Assembly: GCF_000974445.1 (NCBI RefSeq)
Contig: NZ_BBOJ01000012.1
Location: 124,001 to 188,000 of the forward strand
DNA length: 64,000 nt
DNA from: Lentzea aerocolonigenes
GTDB taxonomy: Bacteria > Actinomycetota > Actinomycetes > Mycobacteriales > Pseudonocardiaceae
Reading direction: 5' to 3'
In this document: piece after piece, positions 48,318 through 57,699 of the stretch
Numbering within the stretch: position 1 is the stretch's first letter
How the letters are laid out: each line of letters opens with the position of its first letter
Notes under the pieces: generated by a model
What the model saw: the letters and a program-made list of their open reading frames with translations, nothing else
Databases searched by the model: none
What the model was told of the DNA's origin: nothing
Made by a program: the position numbers and the translations under genes

Positions 48318-50383
48318 ACCAGGTCACCGTCGGCGAACCCCGCCTCCGCGATGTCCTCGCGATGCACGAGCACCACGCGGCGTGCGTTCGAGATGCCGCG
48401 ATACCGGTCGGACAGCCCGTAGATCGTGGTGTTGTACTGGTCGTGGCTGCGCAGGGTCTGCAACAGCAACCTGCCCGGTGGCACCTCGATCAACTCGACG
48501 GTGTTGACCGTGAAGTTCGCCTTCCCCGTCGCCGTGCGGAACTCGCGGCGGTCACGCGGCGGGTTCGGCATCACGAACCCGTCCGGCTCCCGGACGCGCC
48601 GGTTGTAGTCCTCGCAGCCGGGCACGACCCGCGCGATCCGATCACGCACCAGGTCGTAGTCGTGGCAGAAGCTCCCCCACGGCACCGGGTGATCGCCGCC
48701 GAAAAGCGCCAAGCCGAGCCGGCACACGATCTCAACCTCGGACAGCAGGTGCGGCGAGGCTGGCCGCAACCGTCCACGTGAGGTGTGCACGACCGACATC
48801 GAGTCCTCGACGGTGACGAACTGCTCCCCCGCCGCCTGCACGTCGCGTTCGGTGCGGCCCAGGGTCGGCAGGATCAGCGCGGTCCGGCCGGCCACCACGT
48901 GCGAGCGGTTGAGCTTCGTCGACACGTGCACGGTCAGCGCGAGGCCGCGCAGCGCACGTTCGGTCGCCTCGGTGTCCGGTGTGGCGGAAGCGAAGTTGCC
49001 CCCGACCGCGACCAGAACACGGACCGCTCCCTCGTGCATCCCGTGCAGCGTCTCGACGACGTCGAAGCCAGGCCCCCGCGGCACCGGCACGCCGAACTCG
49101 TTCTCCAGCGCCGCCAGGAACTCCTCGGGCATCTTCTCCCAGATGCCCATGGACCGGTCGCCCTGGACGTTCGAGTGGCCGCGGACCGGGCACACGCCGG
49201 CGCCCGGCTTGCCGATCATCCCGCGCAGCAGCAGGACGTTGACCACCTCGCGGATGGTCTGCACCCCCTGCTTGTGCTGCGTGAGCCCCATCGCCCAGCA
49301 CGCCACCACGCGGTCGGCCGAGGCGATCATGTCCGCGATCCGCTCGATCTGCGAGCGTTCCAGGCCGGTGGCGCGTTCGGTGAGGTCCCAGTCGACGTCC
49401 TGCGCGGCGAACTCGGCGAACCCGTGCGTGTACCGCCGCACGAAGTCGTGGTCGACCGCATCGGCCTTCAGCAGCAGACCGGAGATCGCCTTGAACAACG
49501 CGAGGTCGCCGCCGAGCCGGATCTGCGCGAACTCGTCGGCCAGCGCGGTGCCGCCGCCCAACAAGCCCCGCACGTTCTGAGGGTTCTTGAACTTGAGCAA
49601 ACCCGCTTCCGGCAACGGGTTCACCGCGATGATCTTCCCGCCGCGCCGCTTCACCTCCTCCAGCGACGCGAGCATGCGCGGGTGGTTCGTGCCGGGGTTC
49701 TGCCCGATCACGAGGACCAGGTCGGCGTGCTCCAGGTCGGCGAGCGACACCGAGCCCTTGCCGATGCCGATGGTCTCGGTCAGCGCGGTGCCCGACGACT
49801 CGTGGCACATGTTCGAGCAGTCCGGCAGGTTGTTGGTGCCGAACGACCGCACGAGCAGCTGGTACAGGAACGCGGCCTCGTTGCTGGTGCGTCCCGAGGT
49901 GTAGAAGGCGGCCGCGTCCGGGCTCGGCAACGCCCGCAGTTCGGACGCGACGAGGGCGAACGCGTCGTCCCAGCTGATCGGCCGGTAGTGGTCGTCACCG
50001 GGCCGCCGGACCACCGGTTCGGTCAGCCTGCCCTGCTGACCGAGCCAGTAGTCGGTCTTGTCCTCCAACGCGGACAACGAGTGGCGGGCGAAGAAGTCCG
50101 CACCGATCCGGCGGGTCGTGGCTTCCTCCGCGACGGCCTTCGCGCCGTTCTCGCAGAACTCCGCCGGCTTGCGGTGGCCCTGCGGATCCGGCCACGCGCA
50201 GCCGGGGCAGTCGAACCCGCCGTGCTGGTTGACCAGCGGCAGGGTCCGCACGGAGCGGACCACCCCCATCTGCTCCCAGCTGCGGCCGAGCGAGACGAGG
50301 ACCCCGGTGACCCCGGCCGCCGACCGGCCGGGCTCACGCACTTCCAGGGCGTTCTCGTCGATGTCGCGGTCAGGTCTTCTCAT
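48125..50383 (-). CDS. FdhF/YdeP-family molybdopterin oxidoreductase
   Basis: A 752-residue molybdopterin (Mo/W-bis-MGD) enzyme. N-terminal GFDCPGCAWPDPQGHRKPAEFC carries the cysteines typical of the FdhF/YdeP subfamily, which binds an iron-sulfur cluster. The middle contains TSGRTSNEAAFLYQLLVRSFG, NLPDCSNMCHESSG and GQNPGTNHPR, and the C-terminal MGD domain contains QYNTTIYGLSDRYRG. A formate-oxidising role is plausible because formate arises from PurU, but YdeP homologues are also linked to other functions. It is the last gene of the glyA operon and overlaps the BCCT gene by 14 bp. Confidence 0.88.
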   Translation of the reverse strand: MRRPDRDIDENALEVREPGRSAAGVTGVLVSLGRSWEQMGVVRSVRTLPLVNQHGGFDCPGCAWPDPQGHRKPAEFCENGAKAVAEEATTRRIGADFFARHSLSALEDKTDYWLGQQGRLTEPVVRRPGDDHYRPISWDDAFALVASELRALPSPDAAAFYTSGRTSNEAAFLYQLLVRSFGTNNLPDCSNMCHESSGTALTETIGIGKGSVSLADLEHADLVLVIGQNPGTNHPRMLASLEEVKRRGGKIIAVNPLPEAGLLKFKNPQNVRGLLGGGTALADEFAQIRLGGDLALFKAISGLLLKADAVDHDFVRRYTHGFAEFAAQDVDWDLTERATGLERSQIERIADMIASADRVVACWAMGLTQHKQGVQTIREVVNVLLLRGMIGKPGAGVCPVRGHSNVQGDRSMGIWEKMPEEFLAALENEFGVPVPRGPGFDVVETLHGMHEGAVRVLVAVGGNFASATPDTEATERALRGLALTVHVSTKLNRSHVVAGRTALILPTLGRTERDVQAAGEQFVTVEDSMSVVHTSRGRLRPASPHLLSEVEIVCRLGLALFGGDHPVPWGSFCHDYDLVRDRIARVVPGCEDYNRRVREPDGFVMPNPPRDRREFRTATGKANFTVNTVELIEVPPGRLLLQTLRSHDQYNTTIYGLSDRYRGISNARRVVLVHREDIAEAGFADGDLVDVVSEFGGEERRARAFRVVAFPTPRGCAAAYFPEANALVPLRSVADGSNTPVSKAVVIRLERP

Positions 50384-52067
50384 CGACGGCTACCCGTTCG
50401 ACGACCTTGCCGTTGCTGCCGGCCTTCGTCGCCGTCGGCGCGACCTGGAGGCAGAAGTCGCCGTCGTACTCCGCGTTGCCCGTGTCCACGGCCTGCTCGA
50501 CGATCACCGCGGCGTGCTTCTCCCGCAGCACCATCGGGTCGCTGCGCAGGTCCTTGGCCAGCGCGACGCACAGCACGACCATGACGAGCGCGAACGGTGC
50601 CGCGGCGATGATCGTGAGGTTCTGCAGACCGGTCAGCGCGGTCGCGCCGCCACCACCGACCAGCAGCATGACCGCGGCCACGCCACCGGTCGCCACGCCC
50701 CAGAACACCACCAGCCTGCGGTGCGGTTCGATCGCACCTCGTTGCGACAGCGTGCCCATCACCAGCGAGGCGGCGTCGGCCCCGGAGACGAAGAAGATCG
50801 CCACGAGCACCATCACGACCACACCGGCCACGCCCGCCAGCGGGAACTGGTCGAGCACGCCGAACAGCTGCGACTCCGGGTTGGCGGCGCCGGCCAGGTC
50901 GGTTCCACCGCGCTGCAACGAGATCGCGGTGCCGCCCATGATCGTGAACCAGATCAGGCTCACCACCGACGGCACCAGGATGACGCCGCTGACGAACTGC
51001 TTGATCGTGCGGCCACGGCTGATGCGCGCGATGAACATGCCCACGAACGGGGTCCAGGAGATCCACCAGGCCCAGTAGAAGATCGTCCACGACGACAGCC
51101 AGCTCTCCATGGCCTCGCCGCCGGACGCACCGGACCGGGAGATCATCTCGCCCATCTCGCGGAAGTAGTCACCGACGGCCGCGGGGATCAGGTTCAGGAT
51201 CAGGATCGTCGGCCCGACCACGAACACGAACACCGCCAGCACGGTGGCGAGCACCATGTTGATGTTCGACAGCCACTGGATCCCCTTGGCCACACCGGAC
51301 ACCGCCGACGCCACGAACGCGACGGTCAGCACGGCGATGATGCCGATCAGCACGCCGACACCGGGGTTCTCGGCGACGAACCCACCTGCCTTCAGCCCGC
51401 TGCCGATCTGCAACGCGCCCAGGCCGAGCGAAGCGGCCGACCCGAACAGCGTCGCGAAGATCGCCAGGATGTCGATCAACCGGCCGAGCGGGCCCTCCGA
51501 CACGCGGTCACCGAACAACGGCGCGAACGCGGCACTGATCAGCTGCTTGCGGCCGCGCCGGAACGTGCCGTACGCGATCGCGAGACCCACGACGGCGTAG
51601 ATCGACCACGGGTGGATCGCCCAGTGGAACAACGACGTCGCCATCGCGGTCTCGACGGCGGCGTCCGTGCCGCCCTGCACCGTGCCCGGTGGCGGTTTCA
51701 CGAAGTGCGCCAACGGTTCCGCGACGCCGTAGAACATCAGCCCGATGCCCATGCCGGCGCTGAACATCATCGCGACCCACGAGATCGTCCGGAACTCCGG
51801 CCGTTCCCCGTCGCGACCGAGCGGGATCCGCCCGTAACGGCTGAACGCCAGCCACAGCGCGAAGAGCACGAAGCCCGTCGCCGCGGTGAGGAACGCCCAG
51901 CCGGTGTTGCGGATCAGCCAGCCGAGCACCGCGGTCGACACGGTCCCGAGGCTCGCGGTGCCGAACACGCCCCAGGCGAGGAACGCCGCCGCGACGACCG
52001 CGGACAGCGCGAACACGACCCGGTCGGTGTGAGTTTTCGTGGTGGGAAGGAACTTCTGTTCGGGCAT
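50370..52067 (-). CDS. BCCT-family glycine betaine/choline transporter
   Basis: A 565-residue protein with about twelve membrane segments. Family signatures are MGIGLMFYGVAEPLAHF (third segment, Gly-rich) and the Trp-rich WAWWISWTPFVGMFIARISRGRT (eighth to ninth segment) that forms the quaternary-amine site. It couples substrate uptake to Na+ or H+ gradients. The ATG at 52067 is chosen (MPEQKFLP). Its place between the betaine oxygenase and the FdhF gene in one operon supports betaine as substrate. Confidence 0.93.
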   Translation of the reverse strand: MPEQKFLPTTKTHTDRVVFALSAVVAAAFLAWGVFGTASLGTVSTAVLGWLIRNTGWAFLTAATGFVLFALWLAFSRYGRIPLGRDGERPEFRTISWVAMMFSAGMGIGLMFYGVAEPLAHFVKPPPGTVQGGTDAAVETAMATSLFHWAIHPWSIYAVVGLAIAYGTFRRGRKQLISAAFAPLFGDRVSEGPLGRLIDILAIFATLFGSAASLGLGALQIGSGLKAGGFVAENPGVGVLIGIIAVLTVAFVASAVSGVAKGIQWLSNINMVLATVLAVFVFVVGPTILILNLIPAAVGDYFREMGEMISRSGASGGEAMESWLSSWTIFYWAWWISWTPFVGMFIARISRGRTIKQFVSGVILVPSVVSLIWFTIMGGTAISLQRGGTDLAGAANPESQLFGVLDQFPLAGVAGVVVMVLVAIFFVSGADAASLVMGTLSQRGAIEPHRRLVVFWGVATGGVAAVMLLVGGGGATALTGLQNLTIIAAAPFALVMVVLCVALAKDLRSDPMVLREKHAAVIVEQAVDTGNAEYDGDFCLQVAPTATKAGSNGKVVERVAVDEKT

Positions 52068-52072
52068 GACAG

Positions 52073-53203
52073 CTACCACCTCTTAGTGGATGTGGCTTCC
52101 TCGACCCAGCGGTGGAACTCCCCGATGTGGTGCTCGGAGGGAACCAACACACCCCCTTGCGCGTAGGCCCTCGACGACATCGCGGGCTGGCACCGTTCAC
52201 ATGCTTCGAAGTCCTGCTCGTTGACGCGGTGGAAGAGCTCCACGGACCGCGAGACGTCCTTGCCGGTCGCGACGACGTCCTTGGCGTAGAGCCAGTCGCA
52301 CTCGACGATCGTGCGGTCGGCGGCCAGCGGGAACATCCGGTGGATGATCACGTGGTCGGGCACGAGGTTGATGAACACCTGCGGCCGCACGGTGATCGCG
52401 TAGTACCGGCGCTCCTGGTCGGAACCGACCCCGTCGAGGGTGTCGAAGCCCTCGCTGCCGTCGATCGTGAAGCCCTTGATCTCCTCACCGAACACCGCGC
52501 CGTGACCGACGTAGTACTGCGCGGCGTACCCGTCCGCGAACTCCGGCAGGACCTCGGTGAGCTCGGGGTGGATGGTCGCGCAGTGGTAGCACTCCATGAA
52601 GTTCTCGATGATGAGCTTCCAGTTGGCCTTGACGTCGTAGGTGATCCGCCGGCCCAGGTCGAGCTCGCTGACCTGGTAGTTGCCGATCGCGTCGAGGTTG
52701 CCGAGCCGTTCGCGGACGTCCTGCTGCACGGTCTCCTCGAACGACGGCGGCTCCTCAGCGAGGCACAGCCACGCGTACCCGAGCCACTCGCGGAGATGGA
52801 CCGTCTTCAGGCCGTACTCGACGCGGTCGATGTCCGGCATCGAGGTGAGGTTCGGCGCGGCGACCAGCTTGCCGTCGAGACCGTAGGTCCAGGCGTGGTA
52901 CTGGCACTGGAAGTTGCGCTTGACCGTGCCGGACTCCTCCGTGCACAGCTTCGCGCCGCGGTGCCGGCAGATGTTGAGGAACGCGCGCAGCAAACCGTCG
53001 CGGGATCGGCTCACCAGCACGCTCTCGCGTCCGATCTGGACGGTTCTGAAGTTGCCTGCGTCCGGCAGATCGGCGCTGCGGACCGCGCAGAACCACATCT
53101 GTTCGAAGATCTTCTCCTGCTCCAGCTCGAAGATCGCCGGGTCGGTGTAGGTGTGGCCGGGCAGGGTCGGGATGAGGCTCGACGGGAGCTCGGTCGCGGT
53201 CAT
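52073..53203 (-). CDS. Rieske oxygenase alpha subunit, glycine-betaine monooxygenase (GbcA-like)
   Basis: A 376-residue ring-hydroxylating-type oxygenase. The Rieske motif is ICRHRGAKLC...CQYHAWTYG (C-x-H ... C-x2-H) at about residues 84-106. The mononuclear iron site includes NFMECYHCATIHPEL (Asn/Glu/His, about residues 200-215). Homology is to the glycine betaine, stachydrine and choline-type demethylases. Context (BCCT, DMGDH, sox) favours glycine betaine demethylation to dimethylglycine with release of formaldehyde. The ATG at 53203 follows a GGAG site; a GTG two codons upstream is less likely. The substrate is inferred. Confidence 0.9.
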   Translation of the reverse strand: MTATELPSSLIPTLPGHTYTDPAIFELEQEKIFEQMWFCAVRSADLPDAGNFRTVQIGRESVLVSRSRDGLLRAFLNICRHRGAKLCTEESGTVKRNFQCQYHAWTYGLDGKLVAAPNLTSMPDIDRVEYGLKTVHLREWLGYAWLCLAEEPPSFEETVQQDVRERLGNLDAIGNYQVSELDLGRRITYDVKANWKLIIENFMECYHCATIHPELTEVLPEFADGYAAQYYVGHGAVFGEEIKGFTIDGSEGFDTLDGVGSDQERRYYAITVRPQVFINLVPDHVIIHRMFPLAADRTIVECDWLYAKDVVATGKDVSRSVELFHRVNEQDFEACERCQPAMSSRAYAQGGVLVPSEHHIGEFHRWVEEATSTKRW

Positions 53204-53227
53204 GATCACTCCGTGGTGGTGAAGTCG

Positions 53228-53515
53228 TCAGAGAAGCAGGGTTCGCGCGTCCGAGCCGTCACAGATGACCAGCAGCGGAGCGGTGTAGGTGCTCGACGGG
53301 GTCAGCACACGGCTGCCGGACCGTTCGGTGAACCAGTCGATCACCCGTTCCTCGAAGTGCAGGTCGGCTCCCGCGGCCAGGGCCTCGTCCGCACCGGGCA
53401 GCTCGGCGCGCGCCCGGCCGTCCAGGCCGAGCACCCGCATTCCCCGCGAGGCGAGCCGGTTCGCGGCCGCTCCGCCGAGTTCGCCGAGCCCGATGACGAT
53501 CACGTCGTGGGTCAT
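53228..53515 (-). pseudogene. Deletion-shortened monomeric sarcosine oxidase-like FAD protein
   Basis: A 95-residue frame begins MTHDVIVIGLGELGGAAANRLASRG, the FAD motif of monomeric sarcosine oxidase/N-methyltryptophan oxidase proteins (about 380 residues). It then jumps to a segment like the later interior (LHFEERVIDWFTERSGSRVLTPSSTYTAPLLVICDG), so a large part is deleted and the catalytic C-terminal half is missing. It overlaps the stop of the dimethylglycine dehydrogenase gene (ATGA). A function as a short FAD-binding protein is not excluded. Confidence 0.75.
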
Positions 53516-55962
53516 GACCGGATTCGCTTCATCTCGGGGTCGAAGAGCGGTTCGGACGCGACCCGCGCCCGCACCCGGTCGCCGAAGTACTCGATCTCGA
53601 CCGCCGTGCCCTCCACCGCCACCTCGGCGGGCAGCCAGGCGTAGGCGATGTTCTTGCCGATCGAGTAACCACGCGCCGCGCTCGTGACGTAGCCGACCGC
53701 GTTGCCACCGAACAACACCGGCTCGGAACCCATGACCACCTGGTGGTCGTCGTCGATGATCAGGCAGGTGAGCTTGCGGGAGACGGTTTCCTCGGAGCGG
53801 CCCTCCAACGCCTTGCGGCCGTGGAAGTAGCCCTTGTTCATCCGCACCGCGAAGCCCAGCCCCGCCTCGAACGGGTCGTGCTCGGTGGTCACGTCCGCAC
53901 CCCACGAGCGGTAGCCCTTCTCCAGCCGCATGCTGGTGAAGGCGCTGCGGCCGGCGGCGATGACGCCGTGCTCCTGACCCGCTTCCCACAGCGTGTCCCA
54001 CAACCTGCGGCCCATGTCCGCCGTCGTGTACAGCTCCCAGCCGAGCTCGCCGACGTACGACAGGCGCATCGCGGTCACCGGCACGTCACCGATGAACGCC
54101 TGCTTCGCCTTGAAGTAGCCCATCGCCTCGTGGGAGAAGTCTTCCTTAGTCAACGGCTGCAGCAGGTTGCGCGCCTCGGGGCCCCACAGGCCGATGCAGC
54201 ACGTACCGGGCGTGATGTCGGCGATGTGCACACCGCCGTTGGGCGGCAGGTGTCTGCGGAGCCAGTCGAGGTCGAGCGGGCCGTTCGCGCCGACCTGGAA
54301 GCGGTTCTCGCCGAGCCGCGCGATGGTGAGGTCGCTGCGCACTCCCCCGTCCTCGTTGAGCAGCAACGTGTAGACCACCGCGCCCGGCTTGCGGTCGAGC
54401 TGGTTGGTCGTCATGGTCTGCAGGAACGTCAACGCCTCCGGGCCGCTGACCTCCAGCCGCTTCAACGGGGTCATGTCGAACATCGCGACGCGCTTGCGGG
54501 CGACGAGAGCCTCGGCCCCGGCGATCGGTGACCAGAACTTCGACGCCCACTCGTTGCGCTCCGGGATCTCGGCGACCTCCGGCAGGCTCGCGTTGGCCTC
54601 GTACCAGTGCGGCCGCTCCCAGCCCGACGCCTCCAGGAACACCGCGCCGAGTTCCTGCTGACGCTCGTAGAAGGGGCTGGTGCGCAACGGCCTTGGCTGC
54701 TCGGCGGGCTGCAACGGGTGGAGGATGTCGTAGACCTCGACGAAGGCGCGGCAGCTGCGCTCGTGCACGTAACCGGGCGAACGCTGCACGTCCTCGAACC
54801 GGTTGAGGTGGCACCCGTGCAGGTCGATGTTCGGCTGACCGTCCACCAGCCACTCGGCCATCGCCTTGGCCACACCGGCGGAATGCGTGATCCACACGGC
54901 CTCCGCCACCCAGAACCCGTCCAGGCCGGGGTGTTCGCCGAGGAGCGGATTTCCGTCGGGGGTGAAGGAGAACAGGCCGTTGATGCCTTCCTCGACCTTG
55001 GCGTCGCCGAGGACCGGCAGCAGGTCGACGGCGGCGTCCCAGGAGGTGTCGAAGTCCTCCCGGGTGAACGCGACCTCGGACGGCATGGTCGGCGCCACGT
55101 CGTAGTCCAGAATCTCGTCCGCGGAGATGGGCATGGGCCGGTGCCCGTACGCGCCGATGCCGATGCGGTCGACGTGCTCGCGGAAGTAGAGGTCGGCGTC
55201 CTGGTGCCGCAGCAACGGCTTGGACATCTCGGTGAGCTCGCTGTTGACGCCCTTCAGCGCCGGCAACGGGGTCGTCTTCGCGTACTGGTGCGCCATCGGC
55301 ACCAGCGGGATGTCGAGGTCGACCATCCGCCCGATCCGCGGGCCCCACATGCCGACGCACGACACCACGATGTCGGCCGCGAACGTGTCGTGCTCGGTGA
55401 CGACGGCCTTCACCCGGCGGCCCTTGCGTTCGATGCCGGTGACCTTGTGGTGCGCCAGGAACTTCGCTCCGCGCTCCATCGCCCGGCGGGCCTGCGCCTC
55501 GGCCGCGCGCAACGGCTTGGCGAGGCCGTCGCTCGGGATGTGGAACCCGCCGAGGATCTTGTCGGGGTCGAGCAACGGGTGCAGCTCGGCGCACTCCCCC
55601 GGATCCCGCAGGTAGCTCTCCACGCCCCACGAGGTGGCCCAGCCGTGCCGGCGCTTGATGTCCGTCCAGCGTTCCGGGGTGGTGGCGACCTCCAGCCCGC
55701 CGAGCTGCTGGAAGCACCACTTGTCGTCCATCGTGAGCGCCGTGTACTTCTCGACGGTGTACTTGGCGAACGAGGTCATGGTCTTGCAGCCGGTGGTCTG
55801 GAAGACCAGGCCCGGCGCGTGCGAGCTCGACCCGCCCGTCGCGAACAGCGGTCCCTGTTCGAGGACGGTGACGTCGGTCCACCCGCGGGCGGTCAGCTCG
55901 TCGGCCAGCGCGCACCCGACGATGCCTGCTCCGATGAGCACAACGCGTGGTTGCGTTGCCAT
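53512..55962 (-). CDS. Dimethylglycine dehydrogenase/oxidase (FAD and GcvT-like domains)
   Basis: An 816-residue enzyme. N-terminal VVLIGAGIVGCALADELTARG is the FAD motif, with SSSHAPGLVFQT supplying the His expected to bind FAD covalently. The C-terminal half (about 430-816) is a GcvT-type folate-binding domain with DMTPLKRLEVSGPEALTFLQ. It oxidises dimethylglycine to sarcosine, passing the methyl to THF or releasing formaldehyde. The ATG at 55962 gives a short start before the FAD motif. It lies 35 bp after the MBL gene in the betaine operon. Confidence 0.92.
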   Translation of the reverse strand: MATQPRVVLIGAGIVGCALADELTARGWTDVTVLEQGPLFATGGSSSHAPGLVFQTTGCKTMTSFAKYTVEKYTALTMDDKWCFQQLGGLEVATTPERWTDIKRRHGWATSWGVESYLRDPGECAELHPLLDPDKILGGFHIPSDGLAKPLRAAEAQARRAMERGAKFLAHHKVTGIERKGRRVKAVVTEHDTFAADIVVSCVGMWGPRIGRMVDLDIPLVPMAHQYAKTTPLPALKGVNSELTEMSKPLLRHQDADLYFREHVDRIGIGAYGHRPMPISADEILDYDVAPTMPSEVAFTREDFDTSWDAAVDLLPVLGDAKVEEGINGLFSFTPDGNPLLGEHPGLDGFWVAEAVWITHSAGVAKAMAEWLVDGQPNIDLHGCHLNRFEDVQRSPGYVHERSCRAFVEVYDILHPLQPAEQPRPLRTSPFYERQQELGAVFLEASGWERPHWYEANASLPEVAEIPERNEWASKFWSPIAGAEALVARKRVAMFDMTPLKRLEVSGPEALTFLQTMTTNQLDRKPGAVVYTLLLNEDGGVRSDLTIARLGENRFQVGANGPLDLDWLRRHLPPNGGVHIADITPGTCCIGLWGPEARNLLQPLTKEDFSHEAMGYFKAKQAFIGDVPVTAMRLSYVGELGWELYTTADMGRRLWDTLWEAGQEHGVIAAGRSAFTSMRLEKGYRSWGADVTTEHDPFEAGLGFAVRMNKGYFHGRKALEGRSEETVSRKLTCLIIDDDHQVVMGSEPVLFGGNAVGYVTSAARGYSIGKNIAYAWLPAEVAVEGTAVEIEYFGDRVRARVASEPLFDPEMKRIRS

Positions 55963-55997
55963 GGAAGTTCTCCTGCCGTCTGTGGTGGGTGCTGGCG

Positions 55998-56603
55998 TCA
56001 GATCCGCGGTGCCTCGGCGCCGATCGTCGTGGTGGGACCGTGTCCGGTGTGGACGACCGTGTCCGGGGGCAGGGTCAGCAGGCGCTCGCGGATCGAGGTG
56101 ACGATCGTCGGGTAGTCCGAGTACGAGCGTCCGGTCGCGCCAGGACCACCCTCGAACAGGGTGTCCCCGCTGAAGACCGCGCCGAGTTCCGGCGCGTACA
56201 GGCAGATCGAGCCGTAGGTGTGGCCGGGCGTGCTGATCACTTCGAGGGCCGTACCTGCGACGTTCAGCGTGTCGCCGTCGGCCAGCCAGACGTCCGGCTC
56301 GCGGTCCGGGTACACGACAGTCCACAGTGCACGGTCCGCCGAGTGGAGCTGGACGGGCGCACCGGTCTTGTCCGCCACCTCGGCGACGGAGTTGATGTGG
56401 TCGTCGTGGCCGTGGGTGCAGACCAACGCCGTGACCACGCGACCGCCGACGGCCTCCAGAACGGCGTCCGCGTCGTGGGCGGGGTCGATGACCAGGACCT
56501 CGTAGTCGTCACCGACGAGCCAGACGTTGTTGTCGACCTCCCACGTTCCGCCGTCGAGGCTGAACGTCCCGGACGTGACGACGTGCTCGATCCGCGCGCT
56601 CAC
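55998..56603 (-). CDS. Metallo-beta-lactamase-fold hydrolase (MscR partner)
   Basis: A 201-residue MBL-fold protein with the metal motif THGHDDH (HxHxDH), a His in STPGHTYG, and an Asp in FSGDTLFEGG. It sits directly after the mscR gene with a GTGA overlap, the same order as mycobacterial adhE2 and Rv2260. It is expected to hydrolyse S-formylmycothiol to formate and mycothiol. The GTG start at 56603 is supported by the overlap. Confidence 0.88.
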   Translation of the reverse strand: MSARIEHVVTSGTFSLDGGTWEVDNNVWLVGDDYEVLVIDPAHDADAVLEAVGGRVVTALVCTHGHDDHINSVAEVADKTGAPVQLHSADRALWTVVYPDREPDVWLADGDTLNVAGTALEVISTPGHTYGSICLYAPELGAVFSGDTLFEGGPGATGRSYSDYPTIVTSIRERLLTLPPDTVVHTGHGPTTTIGAEAPRI

Positions 56604-57685
56604 AGCACCACCACCGAACGCAGCACGCGGCCGTGGTGCATGTCCTCGAACGCCTTCTCGACGTCCTCCAAGCCGATCGTCTCCGTTACGAACACGCCGA
56701 GGTCGAGCCGGCCCTGCAGGTAGAGGTCGATCAGCATCGGGAAGTCGCGGCTGGGCAGGCAGTCGCCGTACCAGGACGACTTCACCGCGCCACCGCGGGA
56801 GAACACGTCGATCAGCGGCAGTTCGAGCTGCATGTCCGGCGTCGGCACGCCCACGAGCACGGCGAGACCGGCGTGGTCGCGGGCGTAGAAGGCCTGCTTG
56901 AACGTCTCCGGGCGGCCGACCGCGTCGATGACGACGTCGGCACCGTTGCCCTCGGTGAGCTCGCGGATCGCCTCGACGACGTCCTGCTCACGGGCGTTGA
57001 CCGTGTGCGTGGCGCCGAACCGTTGCGCCCACTCGAGCTTCGTCGGGTCGAGGTCGACGGCGATGATCGTGCGCGCCCCTGCCAGCCGGGCGCCCGCGAT
57101 GGCCGCGTCACCGACACCGCCGCACCCGAGCACGGCCACGCTGTCGCCGCGGGTGACGCCGCCGGTGTTGATCGCGGCGCCGATGCCCGCCATGACGCCG
57201 CAGCCGAGCAGGCCCGCGACCTCGGCCGGCGCCTTCGGGTTCACCTTGGTGCACTGTCCGCTGTGGACGAGCGTCTTCTCCGCGAACGCGCCGATGCCGA
57301 GCGCCGGCGACAGCGGCGTGCCGTCGGCCAGCGTCATGGGCTGGGACGCGTTGTGGGTGTTGAAGCAGTACTGCGGCCGCCCCCGCAGGCACGAGCGGCA
57401 CGAACCGCACACCGCGCGCCAGTTCAGGATCACGAAGTCGCCGGGCTCGAGGTCCGTGACACCGTCGCCGACGGCCTCGACGACACCCGCCGCCTCGTGC
57501 CCGAGCAGGAACGGGAACTCGTCGTTGATCCCGCCTTCCCGGTAGTGCAGGTCGGTGTGGCAGACCCCGCAGGCCTGCACCTTCACCAGCGCCTCACCGG
57601 GGCCGGGGTCCGGCACGAGGATGGTCTCGACCGAGACCTTGGCTCCGCGCCCCGCCGCCACGACACCGTTCACCGCATGTGCCAC
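56600..57685 (-). CDS. mscR: S-(hydroxymethyl)mycothiol dehydrogenase
   Basis: A 361-residue zinc alcohol dehydrogenase. Catalytic zinc ligands are in ACGVCHTD and GHEAAG; the structural zinc loop is CGSCRSCLRGRPQYC; the NAD motif is VAVLGCGGVGDAAIAGARL. High similarity in layout to mycobacterial MscR/AdhE2 indicates NAD- and mycothiol-dependent formaldehyde oxidation. The GTG at 57685 is preceded by AGGAG. It follows glyA and removes the formaldehyde produced by the demethylations of this cluster. Confidence 0.92.
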   Translation of the reverse strand: MAHAVNGVVAAGRGAKVSVETILVPDPGPGEALVKVQACGVCHTDLHYREGGINDEFPFLLGHEAAGVVEAVGDGVTDLEPGDFVILNWRAVCGSCRSCLRGRPQYCFNTHNASQPMTLADGTPLSPALGIGAFAEKTLVHSGQCTKVNPKAPAEVAGLLGCGVMAGIGAAINTGGVTRGDSVAVLGCGGVGDAAIAGARLAGARTIIAVDLDPTKLEWAQRFGATHTVNAREQDVVEAIRELTEGNGADVVIDAVGRPETFKQAFYARDHAGLAVLVGVPTPDMQLELPLIDVFSRGGAVKSSWYGDCLPSRDFPMLIDLYLQGRLDLGVFVTETIGLEDVEKAFEDMHHGRVLRSVVVL

Positions 57686-57699
57686 TTGAATCGCTCCTG

